Shown: positions 23,217 to 32,003 of the stretch, in pieces
Numbering within the stretch: position 1 is the first letter of the stretch
How the letters are laid out: the number at the start of each line of letters is the position of its first letter
Source: Desulfovibrio sp.
GTDB lineage: Bacteria > Desulfobacterota > Desulfovibrionia > Desulfovibrionales > Desulfovibrionaceae
NCBI GenBank assembly: GCA_031280915.1
Contig: JAITGC010000094.1
Coordinates: forward strand, 1-33,840
Direction: 5' to 3'
Length of the DNA: 33,840 nucleotides
Notes under the pieces: generated by a model
What the model was told of the DNA's origin: nothing
What the model saw: the letters and a program-made list of their open reading frames with translations, nothing else
Database searches by the model: none
Made by a program: the position numbers and the translations under genes

Positions 23217-26200
23217 AGCCGGCGGGCATGGCGTCATACTGGGCCTGGATATAGGTTCGGTCAGCGTCAAGGCCGCGGTGCTGGACGCTTCGGGCCGCGT
23301 CGGCTTTACCAGATACCAACGCCATCAGGGCAGGCCCGATGCGGTGGTGCATTCATTGCTTTGCGAGGTTGAAAAAACATATGACGTCAGCGCGGCGGCC
23401 GTGGCCGGAATGGGGGCCGAGCGTGTGGCGCCCATTCTCAACGCCTGCGCGGTGAATGAAGTAACGGCCTGCGTCGCCGCCGCGTCTCTGTATCCTTGTG
23501 TTCAATCCATCATTGATATCGGCGGACAGGACAGCAAGTATATTCTCCTGGACTCTCCGGCCGGCATTCCGCAACTGGCGGATTTTGCCATGAGTTCCGC
23601 CTGCGCTTCCGGCACGGGAAGTTTCCTGGAACAGCAGGCCAGACGTTTGAGGCTGAACATCGAAGGGGAATTCGGAGAAACGGCCGTCCGCTCCCAGACG
23701 CCCGCGCGGATTGCCGGACGCTGCTCCGTTTTCGCCAAGTCCGACATGATTCATCTGCAACAGAAAGGCATACCGCTGGAGGACATTGTCGCCGGTCTGT
23801 GCTTTGCGCTGGCGCGCAGCTTCAAGGCCGGCATCATGGGCAACAGGCCCCTGCAAGCTCCTGTCGCCTTTGTGGGCGGCGTGGCCGCGAATATCGGCGT
23901 GGTCAGGGCATTCGGCGAAGTGCTCCAATTGACGCCCGGCCCCTTGACGGATGGAACGGGTGGTGAAGCGCTGTTTGTTCCGCCCTTGTTTCCGGTTTTC
24001 GGGGCTGTGGGCGCCGCGCTTTTTCTTCGGCGGGGCAATGCGGAAGCCGGGACATATCCCGGCGCCGAACATTTCAGCAAATCCTGCAGCACGAGTCTTC
24101 CCAAAGTAAATCGCCTGGAACCGCTCTTTTCGCGGGAGGGTGATGACGCCGGGATGGAGCGGGAAAACCCTGAGGCCGACGCCGATTCAATTACCGCCAT
24201 TCGCTGCAGCCCCCTCAATGGCGATGATGCGGGCCTGTACCTCGGCATCGACATAGGCTCCATTTCCACCAATATTGTGCTTATGACCGCCTCCCGCGAG
24301 GTTGCGGCAAAGTACTATCTGATGACGGCCAGCCGCCCGATTGAAGCTGTCCGGCAGGGATTTCGCCATATTCTGGAATACTACGGCCCGAAAATCCGCA
24401 TCAGGGCCGTCGGGGTCACCGGTTCAGGCAGGCATCTCATCGGCGATCTTGTCGGCGCGGACGTTGTGGTCAATGAAATTACCGCTCATGCCAGGGCCGC
24501 GACTTTTATTCGCCCGGACGTGGATACCGTATTCGAGATCGGAGGCCAGGATTCCAAATATATACGGATTGAGAAAGGACTGGTCAAAGATTTCACGATG
24601 AACAAGGCGTGCGCGGCCGGAACAGGGAGTTTTCTCGAAGAGCAGGCGGAGAAACTGGGCATCCGTATAAAAAGAGATTTCGCCTCACTGGCCCTCGCTT
24701 CCCGGCAGCCGGTGGATTGCGGGGAACAATGCACCGTGTTTATCGACACGGAAGTTGTGCGTTGCCGCCAGCAGGGGGTTTGCGCGGAGGACGTCGCGGG
24801 GGGGCTGGCTTACAGTATCGTGGCCAATTATCTGCATAAAGTTGTGGAAAAACGGCCGGTGGGCGAGGTTATTCTGTTTCAGGGCGGCGTCGCCCACAAC
24901 AAGGCGGTTGTGGCGGCTTTTGCAAGCCGCATGGGCAAAGGCGTCATCGTCCCCGAGCATAATGACGTCATGGGCGCTTTGGGCTGCTGCCTGCTGGCCA
25001 TGGAACGGGAAAGCGGCGAATCCGGCTTTGCCGCTTCGTTCAGGGGATTCGACGTGCTGGAGCGGGGCTATCAACAGAAATCCTTTCAGTGCGGGGAATG
25101 TCCGAACCATTGCGAAGTCAGCAAGATTCTGGTTCAGGGGCATGCTCCGTTGTTTTACGGCGGCCGCTGCGAACGTTTTGAAGTGGGGCGTGGCAAGGAC
25201 AGCGGCGATTTGGAGGATCTTTTTGCCCAACGCCAGCAATTGTTCACGGATAGTTGCGGCTTGCGCCGCAATGATGCCGCAAAGGGGGTCATCGGCTATC
25301 CCCGCATGATGACCTTTTATGAATACGCCCCGTTTTTTTGCGTTTTTTTTCGTGAGCTTGGCTTCAACATCCTCTTTTCGCCGCACACCAACGCCGAGAT
25401 AATACGTTTGGGGCAGACATATGCCCCCGGCCAGATGTGCTTTCCCACAAAGGTCGCCTATGGACACGCTTCATGGATGAAAACCGCGGCGCGCGACGGA
25501 CTGGTCAATCACATATTCATCCCGTCCGTCAGGGAAACGGCGCCGACAAGCAAAGCGCACGAGTACGCCAACCACTGCAGCTATATCCAGTTTGCGGCGG
25601 ATCTGGCGGACGAGGCCTTTCATCTGCGCTCCGAAGGGCTGTCGCTGCTCAGCCCGGCCCTGCATTTCCGCCTGGGGAAAAAACATGTTCTCGGGGAATT
25701 GACCAGGACGGCTCATGCATTGGGACTGCATGATTCCGGAAAAATCGCCCGGGCCTGCGCGGCGGCCTATGCCGCTCAGGCCAACTTCGGGGAAGTCCGC
25801 CTGGCCCTCGGCGGCAAGGTGCTGGAGAGACTCAAGGCCGGGACCAAAGCCGCGGTTCTTGTGGGCAAGGCCCACAATATTCACGATCCCGGAACCAACA
25901 TGCAACTGGGGCGGATTTTCAGGCGTTTGGGGATGCAGCTTATCCCCGTGGATCTTTTTGATCTTTTCAATTCTCCCGAGGTGGGAAAGGCCTGGAGGAA
26001 CATGACTCTGGCCATGGGGCAGAGAAGCCTGGCGGCCGCGGATATCATCAGGAAGGACCCCCGCCTTCACGCGGTGTACCTGACCAATTTCGGCTGCGTG
26101 AATGATTCGGTATATCCGCATTTTTTCTCGCGGGAAATGGGAGGGAAGCCGTATCTTCTCCTGGAGATTGACGAACACTCGGCCGAAGCGGGAATTGTCA

Positions 26201-27486
26201 CCCGCTGCGAGGCGTTCGCTGATTCCCTGCGCGGTGGTGAAGCCCCCGGCGGCTACTCTCCGGCGAGACCGCGACGGAAAACATACGATGTGGCCGGAGG
26301 CCGGACACTGTACCTGCCCCATGCGGCCAACGGCATGTTGGTCTGGGCCGCGGCCTTGCGCGCGCACGGCATAAACGCGCGGGTCTTGCCCCCTCCCGGT
26401 GACGAGAGCCTCGCCTGGGGGCGGAAGTGCCTTGATGGAAAGGAATGCCTGCCCTGCACGTTGATGACGGGCGACATGCTCAGCCTGCTCAAAGGGGGGA
26501 AGGCCGTGCCCGCCGAGAGCGCATTTTTTATGCCGGGTTCGTGTGGAAGCTGCCGGTATGATCTCTTCAATACACTGCAATTGGTGATTTTCGAGGACAA
26601 CGGCCTGGGCGATGCTGTGCTCATAGACGAATACCGCGGCGAAAACGAAAAACTGCACGCCGTCATGTCTGGCGGGGCCTGCGCCCTGCTGACCTGGCGG
26701 GGTTTGGTGGCCGCGGATATTCTGGAAAAACTCAGATTACGCGTGCGCCCCTATGAGACGAAAGCCGGCGCGACGGACGCCGTATATTTTGACTGCCTGA
26801 ACAGATTGGCGGACATTGTTGAAAACAGGGGAGATGTGGAGCGGGCCGTTGCCGCTATGGTGGAGGCCTTTGAGGCTGTCCCTGTGAACGGGGATTGCCT
26901 TCGCCCTGTTGTGGGGCTTGTGGGAGAAGCCTATCTGCGTAATGTGGATTACGCTTCCCGCGATTTGATCGGAAAAATTGAAGCCATGGGCGGTGAAGTC
27001 CGCATGCCGGCGATTATGGAAGTGCTTTGGTACAGTCTTTATAAACAGTGGTACTTCAAAAAATTGGGATATAAGCATTTCCAGTCATTACTGCACAAAT
27101 TCCAACTCCGTTTTCTGCATCATATGGAAAAGGCGCTGCGAAAACGCTCTGCCCGTCTTTTGGCGCACCCATATGAAAAACCCGTTTGGGAAGTGATCGG
27201 GCAAAGCGGCCTCAATCTCGACGCCGGACTCGGGTTCGGGGCGGCTGTGGACATGGCTTCGAGAGATGTCAGCGGCATCGTCCACGCCATCCCCTTCAAC
27301 TGTGTTCCCGGCGCGGTCATTTACGGCCTGGAAAGCCGCTTCCGCTCCCTGTTCCCGCATATTCCGTTCATGACGGTGATATGCAGCGGCAACGAGGATG
27401 CCGGAGTGAACATCCGGCTGGAAGCCTTTCTTCTCCAATGCCTGTATAGCGGCGAGAAAAAAACGGACATAAAGGTTCCGGCCTGA
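23188..27486 (+). CDS. Large BcrAD/HgdC-type CoA-enzyme activase with DUF2229 region
   Basis: The roughly 1432-residue protein has two tandem ASKHA ATPase modules. The first (about 10-290) shows LGLDIGSVSVKAAVLD, DIGGQDSKYI, SACASGTGSFLEQQ and AGRCSVFAKSDM. The second (about 350-620) shows LGIDIGSISTNIVLM, EIGGQDSKYI, NKACAAGTGSFLEEQ and CGEQCTVFIDTEVV. Cysteines stand where the archetypal activator (HgdC) ligates a [4Fe-4S] cluster. A DUF2229-type region follows (from about 705: IGYPRMMTFYEYAPFF, PGQMCFPTKVAYGHASWM), then a long C-terminal part with Cys motifs GKECLPC and GSCGSCRYD. Family members couple ATP hydrolysis to very-low-potential electron transfer. No 2-hydroxyacyl-CoA dehydratase or benzoyl-CoA reductase partner is visible. 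The gene overlaps the reductase end by 29 bases, so it is in the operon; the reason is unknown. Confidence 0.88.
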   Translation: MEQSMGRNPEAGGHGVILGLDIGSVSVKAAVLDASGRVGFTRYQRHQGRPDAVVHSLLCEVEKTYDVSAAAVAGMGAERVAPILNACAVNEVTACVAAASLYPCVQSIIDIGGQDSKYILLDSPAGIPQLADFAMSSACASGTGSFLEQQARRLRLNIEGEFGETAVRSQTPARIAGRCSVFAKSDMIHLQQKGIPLEDIVAGLCFALARSFKAGIMGNRPLQAPVAFVGGVAANIGVVRAFGEVLQLTPGPLTDGTGGEALFVPPLFPVFGAVGAALFLRRGNAEAGTYPGAEHFSKSCSTSLPKVNRLEPLFSREGDDAGMERENPEADADSITAIRCSPLNGDDAGLYLGIDIGSISTNIVLMTASREVAAKYYLMTASRPIEAVRQGFRHILEYYGPKIRIRAVGVTGSGRHLIGDLVGADVVVNEITAHARAATFIRPDVDTVFEIGGQDSKYIRIEKGLVKDFTMNKACAAGTGSFLEEQAEKLGIRIKRDFASLALASRQPVDCGEQCTVFIDTEVVRCRQQGVCAEDVAGGLAYSIVANYLHKVVEKRPVGEVILFQGGVAHNKAVVAAFASRMGKGVIVPEHNDVMGALGCCLLAMERESGESGFAASFRGFDVLERGYQQKSFQCGECPNHCEVSKILVQGHAPLFYGGRCERFEVGRGKDSGDLEDLFAQRQQLFTDSCGLRRNDAAKGVIGYPRMMTFYEYAPFFCVFFRELGFNILFSPHTNAEIIRLGQTYAPGQMCFPTKVAYGHASWMKTAARDGLVNHIFIPSVRETAPTSKAHEYANHCSYIQFAADLADEAFHLRSEGLSLLSPALHFRLGKKHVLGELTRTAHALGLHDSGKIARACAAAYAAQANFGEVRLALGGKVLERLKAGTKAAVLVGKAHNIHDPGTNMQLGRIFRRLGMQLIPVDLFDLFNSPEVGKAWRNMTLAMGQRSLAAADIIRKDPRLHAVYLTNFGCVNDSVYPHFFSREMGGKPYLLLEIDEHSAEAGIVTRCEAFADSLRGGEAPGGYSPARPRRKTYDVAGGRTLYLPHAANGMLVWAAALRAHGINARVLPPPGDESLAWGRKCLDGKECLPCTLMTGDMLSLLKGGKAVPAESAFFMPGSCGSCRYDLFNTLQLVIFEDNGLGDAVLIDEYRGENEKLHAVMSGGACALLTWRGLVAADILEKLRLRVRPYETKAGATDAVYFDCLNRLADIVENRGDVERAVAAMVEAFEAVPVNGDCLRPVVGLVGEAYLRNVDYASRDLIGKIEAMGGEVRMPAIMEVLWYSLYKQWYFKKLGYKHFQSLLHKFQLRFLHHMEKALRKRSARLLAHPYEKPVWEVIGQSGLNLDAGLGFGAAVDMASRDVSGIVHAIPFNCVPGAVIYGLESRFRSLFPHIPFMTVICSGNEDAGVNIRLEAFLLQCLYSGEKKTDIKVPA

Positions 27487-27507
27487 CGGGAGAGTACGGA
27501 CGCGTAT

Positions 27508-28422
27508 ATGAAAATTGACAAAGCCTATCCGTCGCTATCGCCGGAATTTGATCATGTCGTCGCCAGGCTGTGCGCGCCATCATCCCTTGAGGATATACCG
27601 GCGTCGTCGGCAAACGGGCGCAGGCCTTCGCTTCATGAATTGCAGAGCATTGTCGATCGTCTCAAGACCGTTTTGCTTCCGGGGTATTTCGAGACCGAGC
27701 CGGAAGCGGCTTCTTTGCGTTATCGTTTCGCCGCCACCCTTGATTCGATTTTTTTGAAACTCTCCGAACAAATATTTCGCGCGTGCTGCTTTGCCGGGGG
27801 GGAGAGCCGCCGGGACGCGCAAGAACTGGAACACGCCTCAAGAGGCAAGGCCTTCGAGTTTATCGAATGCCTGCCGCATATCCGGGCGCTGCTGGCCACC
27901 GACGTTAAAGCGGCTTACGAGAGAGACCCCGCCGCTACCGGCATAGGTGAAATCATCTTTTGCTATCCATCCATTGAGGCCATGCTTCACCATCGCATGG
28001 CCCACGAACTCCATTTGCTGGAAGTGCCGCTCATCCCCAGGATTCTTGCCGAAAACGCGCACAGGGCGACAGGCATTGACATTCACCCGGCCGCGGCCAT
28101 CGGCGAGGGCTTTTTCATCGATCACGGGACAGGGGTCGTCATCGGCGAAACATGTGTTGTGGGAGACTGTTGCTGTCTTTATCAAGGCGTCACCCTGGGC
28201 GCTCTTTCCTTCCCCCGCACGGACGACGGGCAGCTCATCAGAGGCGCGCGGCGTCATCCGAGCCTGGGAAATCGGGTGACCGTATACGCGGGCGCAAGCA
28301 TTCTGGGTAATATACACATCGGTTCCGATGCCGTCATAGGGGCAAACATGTGGGTGACGGCGGATGTTCCGGCAAAGGCGAAATTGGCGTCAATACCCGG
28401 TGGAGCGGGAAAAAATGGCTGA
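27508..28422 (+). CDS. Serine O-acetyltransferase (EpsC/CysE-like)
   Basis: The 304-residue protein has an N-terminal helical region of about 185 residues and a C-terminal left-handed beta-helix of hexapeptide repeats. It carries GIDIHPAAAIGEGFFIDHGTG, VVIGETCVVGD and VTLGALSFPR, with the catalytic histidines of serine acetyltransferases (DIHP, DHGTG). The long N-terminus resembles the EpsC-type SAT. The reaction is L-serine + acetyl-CoA to O-acetylserine, the precursor of cysteine and, in some metallophore pathways, of 2,3-diaminopropionate. It follows the activase by 21 bases and overlaps the first ABC gene by 8 bases. No PLP-dependent partner (cysteine or Dap synthase) is in the window, so the use of O-acetylserine is open. 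Confidence 0.87.
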   Translation: MKIDKAYPSLSPEFDHVVARLCAPSSLEDIPASSANGRRPSLHELQSIVDRLKTVLLPGYFETEPEAASLRYRFAATLDSIFLKLSEQIFRACCFAGGESRRDAQELEHASRGKAFEFIECLPHIRALLATDVKAAYERDPAATGIGEIIFCYPSIEAMLHHRMAHELHLLEVPLIPRILAENAHRATGIDIHPAAAIGEGFFIDHGTGVVIGETCVVGDCCCLYQGVTLGALSFPRTDDGQLIRGARRHPSLGNRVTVYAGASILGNIHIGSDAVIGANMWVTADVPAKAKLASIPGGAGKNG

Positions 28423-30175
28423 ACAACGAAATTTTCCGGCGAATTTGCTCAGGTTCGCCAAACAAAGCAAAGGAATCCTGGCGCTCTCCGTACTTGCGGC
28501 ATTTTGCGGGGTCGCCTGCGGCATGATCCCGTACTTTGCCGTCTCGGCGATGATTGTGGGGCTTATGAACGGCGGCGCGGATATGGAGGGCATGTTGCCG
28601 CTGTTTCTCTGGGCTTTGGCCGGCTATGCGGGGCGCGTGATGTTGACGGCCGCGTCCGCGATAATGTCCCACAAGGCCGCCTTCTCTATCATAAGAACCA
28701 TCCGGGAGGACATGTCGCGCAAGCTGGCGCGCATGCCTTTGGGGGATGTCATGCGGATGCCTTCAGGAAAGCTGAAGAGCCTCATGGTGGATACCGTTGA
28801 AAAAATGGAGGCGCCGCTGGCGCACATCATACCGGAATTGACGTCCAACATCTTCATCCCGTTGGGGATAGCCTGCTATCTGTTTGTGCTGGATTGGCGC
28901 ATGGGGCTTGCCGCCATAGCCACTTTTCCGGTTGGCGTGCTCTGCTATATGGGCATGACCAAGGATTACGGGGCGCGTTTTGACCGGGTGAGACAGGCCG
29001 GAAGAGACATGAATGCGGCTGTTGTGGAGTATATAAACGGCATTGAGACCATCAAGGCCTTCAATCTGTCAACACGTTCGTACGCCAAGTATGTTGGAAC
29101 GGTCGAAAAAAATTGTGAAGTCATGACTGACTGGTTTCGCTCATGCAGCGGGTACTTTACCGCCGGTCTGGCCATAGCGCCGGCCTCGTTGCTCACTGTT
29201 CTTCCGGCGGCCCTGTTGTTTTACAGCCGCGGAAGCCTTGCCCCCTCAACCGCTGTCGTCTGCGTCATTCTTTCCTTGGGGCTGATTGGCCCGCTTATTC
29301 AGGCCCTGGAATACACCGACAGCCTTGCCATGATGGGCGACACCGTCAGCGATGTTTGTTCTCTGCTGGACGCCCCCGAGCTTGTCCGCCCCTCACGCCG
29401 GGCCGATGTACGAGACGACTCGGTGTCATTTGACAATGTTTCCTTCGCATACGGCCGCGATAATGTTCTGCACAACGTAAGCTTCAGTATGAAGGAAGGA
29501 GAAATCACGGCGATTGTGGGGGCTTCGGGTTCAGGAAAATCCACCCTGGCAAAACTTGTCGCCGGTTTCTGGGATGTGGGGCAGGGCCGCATTCTCCTGG
29601 GAGGGGTGGATATGCAATCCATGCCCCTTGCCCAATCCATGGAGAGGGTCGCTTATATTTCCCAGGACAATTTTTTGTTTAACACAAGCATTCGTGAGAA
29701 TATCCTTGTGGGAAAGCCGGGGGCTGCCGATGAGGAGATCGTGGCGGCTTCACGGGCCGCCGCCTGCCATGATTTCATCATGGCCCTGCCTTTCGGTTAC
29801 GATACCCGCGTCGGCGACGCGGGCAGACAGTTGTCCGGCGGGGAACGCCAGCGGCTGACCATCGCCAGGGCCATGTTGAAAGACAGCCCCATAATTGTGC
29901 TGGACGAAGCCACGGCCTTCACTGATCCGCAGAATGAGGCGCATATCCAGAAATCCATCAATAATTTGGTAAAGCACAGAACATTGCTGGTTATTGCCCA
30001 CCGTCTTTCCACAATCATGCATGCGGCCAGGATCGTCGTCATGGATCAGGGAAGAGTCTCCGCTGTGGGCACACATGCGGAACTGCTGCAATGGTCAAAT
30101 ATCTACAGGCAATTGTGGGGCATTCGCACAGGGAGCGATTTGACGCAAGGGGAGGGGGCGACAGCCTATGTTTAA
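28415..30175 (+). CDS. ABC half-transporter (YbtP/IrtA-like), siderophore-type
   Basis: The 586-residue protein fuses a six-span membrane domain (about 15-315) to an ATPase: Walker A GASGSGKST (near 370), LSGGERQR signature, Walker B IIVLDEAT. The D-loop region reads DEATAFTDPQNE rather than the usual DEATSALD. An AF(A/T)DP form is what I recall in the exporter-fold importers YbtP and IrtA. Those proteins import ferric yersiniabactin or mycobactin despite an exporter fold. No siderophore-interacting reductase domain is fused here, unlike IrtA. The ATG at 28415 overlaps the acetyltransferase end by 8 bases, and the stop overlaps the next ABC gene by 8 bases, supporting an obligate pair. Export cannot be excluded. 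Confidence 0.88.
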   Translation: MAEQRNFPANLLRFAKQSKGILALSVLAAFCGVACGMIPYFAVSAMIVGLMNGGADMEGMLPLFLWALAGYAGRVMLTAASAIMSHKAAFSIIRTIREDMSRKLARMPLGDVMRMPSGKLKSLMVDTVEKMEAPLAHIIPELTSNIFIPLGIACYLFVLDWRMGLAAIATFPVGVLCYMGMTKDYGARFDRVRQAGRDMNAAVVEYINGIETIKAFNLSTRSYAKYVGTVEKNCEVMTDWFRSCSGYFTAGLAIAPASLLTVLPAALLFYSRGSLAPSTAVVCVILSLGLIGPLIQALEYTDSLAMMGDTVSDVCSLLDAPELVRPSRRADVRDDSVSFDNVSFAYGRDNVLHNVSFSMKEGEITAIVGASGSGKSTLAKLVAGFWDVGQGRILLGGVDMQSMPLAQSMERVAYISQDNFLFNTSIRENILVGKPGAADEEIVAASRAAACHDFIMALPFGYDTRVGDAGRQLSGGERQRLTIARAMLKDSPIIVLDEATAFTDPQNEAHIQKSINNLVKHRTLLVIAHRLSTIMHAARIVVMDQGRVSAVGTHAELLQWSNIYRQLWGIRTGSDLTQGEGATAYV

Positions 30176-31910
30176 TATCGTCTCAAAACTGCTCGATTTT
30201 TCCGGTATGCACAGAAAAACTCTGAAAAGAGCTTTTGTTTGGGGCATGTTTTACTCCTTTTTTGAAATTGTTCCCATCCTGGCCGTTATTTTTGCCCTGG
30301 AAGCCCTGCTCCTGCCGAGAACAGAGGTTGCCCCGATCCATATATGGGGATGCGCTCTCATCATGCTCGTCAGCATTGCCGGCAAGATCGCCGCCGGCAA
30401 AAAGGCTCTGGATTTGCGTATGACGGCCAGCTATCGCATGTGCGCGGACAAACGTCTTGAGGCGGGTGAAATCCTCAAACGGGCGCCTCTGGGATATTTC
30501 AACGAGAACCGCCTGGGCGAGTTGGCCGGCTGCCTGACCACCACCCTTGGGGAGATAGAAAACCTCGCCGTGCCGGTTATTGACAAAATGGCCGGCGGTT
30601 TTGTCCATTCCGTGCTGCTCGGCATGGTCGTCTTCCTGTATGATCAACAGATAGGGAGCATCACTCTTGCCGGAATCTTGCTGTCCCTGGTCATGTTCAA
30701 TGTCACGCGGAAGCGGAGCGAAAAACTTTCTCCGAAAAGGCAGGCCGCCCAGATGGGGCTGGTGTCGGCTGTATTGGAATATATTCAGGGGATGTCCGTC
30801 GTCAAAGCCTTCGGCATGGGGGAGCGGTCTCAAAGAGACATAGATTATGCCATTGCGGAAACATGTCGGAGCAATACGATACTTGAGCGTTCCTTCACGC
30901 TTTTGACGGCGGGGTACCAACTCATATTCAAAGTCGCCTCCGTGGCTGTCTTGGTGGTCTCTTGCCAGCGGTATTTCAATAACCAGATTTCACTGTCGAA
31001 ATGCCTTGCCCTGTTGACTGCAAGTTTTATGTTGTACAGCCATGTTGAACTGGTGGGCAGCGTTTCGGCCATAGCGCGGGCTATCGCGCACAGCCTTGAA
31101 TGTTTTTCGGTACTTGATAAAGCTCCTCTGATGGATGTTGAAGGCAAGGACATCTCTCTGGACAGGCATGAAATCAGCCTTGAAAATGTCAGCTTCGCCT
31201 ATAAAGACAAAAATGTATTGGACAACATCAATATAACTGTTCCGCAAGGCAAGGTTACAGCCATAGTGGGGCCGTCAGGCAGCGGGAAGACAACCTTGTG
31301 CAATATAATGGCGCGTTTCTGGGATGTGCGGGAAGGCGGAGTATTTTGGGGAGGGATTGACGTCAGGGAATTCAGTTGCGAGAGTCTTTTGAAAAACGTC
31401 AGTATTGTCTTTCAGAACGTATATCTGTTTGAAGGCAGCGTCATGGACAACATCGGATTCGGTAAAGCCGGCTCAACCAGAGAGGAAATTGAAGCTGCGG
31501 CCCGCAAGGCATGCTGCCACGATTTTATTGTTGCTCTGCCCGAAGGCTACAACACCCATGTCGGCGAAGGCGGATGCAACCTGTCGGGCGGCGAGCGCCA
31601 GAGAATATCCATTGCGCGCGCATTTTTGAAAAACGCCCCGGTGATTTTTCTCGACGAGGCCACTGCCAGCCTGGATCCGGAAAATGAACGCGGAATCCGG
31701 CAGTCCTTGTCGGAACTCACAAACAACAAAACCGTGGTCATGATCGCGCACAGGCTTGCAACCGTTCGCAACGCCGATCAGATACTGGTCATGGACAAAG
31801 GGCGCGTCATACAGCATGGAACTCACCAGGAACTTATGCGGCAATGTGGATTATATCATGATTTCGTGAAAATGAGAGAATCCGCCGAAAATTGGACGCT
31901 CCAGGGCTGA
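30168..31910 (+). CDS. ABC half-transporter (YbtQ/IrtB-like), partner subunit
   Basis: The 580-residue protein has the same layout as its upstream neighbour: six spans (about 20-310) and an ATPase with Walker [10 protein letters not shown] (near 367), LSGGERQR and [16 protein letters not shown]. The D-loop is canonical, so the two subunits differ in this feature, as is common in heterodimers. The pair probably moves the metal-loaded product from periplasm to cytoplasm after the FyuA-like receptor, by analogy with YbtPQ. The start overlaps the upstream stop by 8 bases. It is the last gene of the apparent operon, with a possible terminator 34 bases beyond its stop. Confidence 0.88.
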   Translation: MFNIVSKLLDFSGMHRKTLKRAFVWGMFYSFFEIVPILAVIFALEALLLPRTEVAPIHIWGCALIMLVSIAGKIAAGKKALDLRMTASYRMCADKRLEAGEILKRAPLGYFNENRLGELAGCLTTTLGEIENLAVPVIDKMAGGFVHSVLLGMVVFLYDQQIGSITLAGILLSLVMFNVTRKRSEKLSPKRQAAQMGLVSAVLEYIQGMSVVKAFGMGERSQRDIDYAIAETCRSNTILERSFTLLTAGYQLIFKVASVAVLVVSCQRYFNNQISLSKCLALLTASFMLYSHVELVGSVSAIARAIAHSLECFSVLDKAPLMDVEGKDISLDRHEISLENVSFAYKDKNVLDNINITVPQGKVTAIVGPSGSGKTTLCNIMARFWDVREGGVFWGGIDVREFSCESLLKNVSIVFQNVYLFEGSVMDNIGFGKAGSTREEIEAAARKACCHDFIVALPEGYNTHVGEGGCNLSGGERQRISIARAFLKNAPVIFLDEATASLDPENERGIRQSLSELTNNKTVVMIAHRLATVRNADQILVMDKGRVIQHGTHQELMRQCGLYHDFVKMRESAENWTLQG

Positions 31911-31943
31911 GCGAATGTCATTGTCGCGGGGTGAATCGGCGGC

Positions 31944-31982
31944 GGGCATTGCATCCGGCTTGCGGATTGGCCCGAAATTTTT
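31944..31982 (+). terminator. Candidate terminator after the ABC pair
   Basis: GGGC (31944-31947) pairs with GCCC (31970-31973), and inside it ATCCG (31953-31957) pairs with CGGAT (31963-31967). GAAATTTTTAT follows. The stem is modest, but position and T run fit intrinsic termination of the 18120-31910 transcript. Confidence 0.4.
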
Positions 31983-32003
31983 ATATTTGAGGTTGATGCC
32001 CCG

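Noticed and set aside
25471-26658. 395-codon minus-strand frame inside the BcrAD activase
   Set aside because: The opposite strand encodes conserved activase motifs throughout; the antisense product resembles no family.
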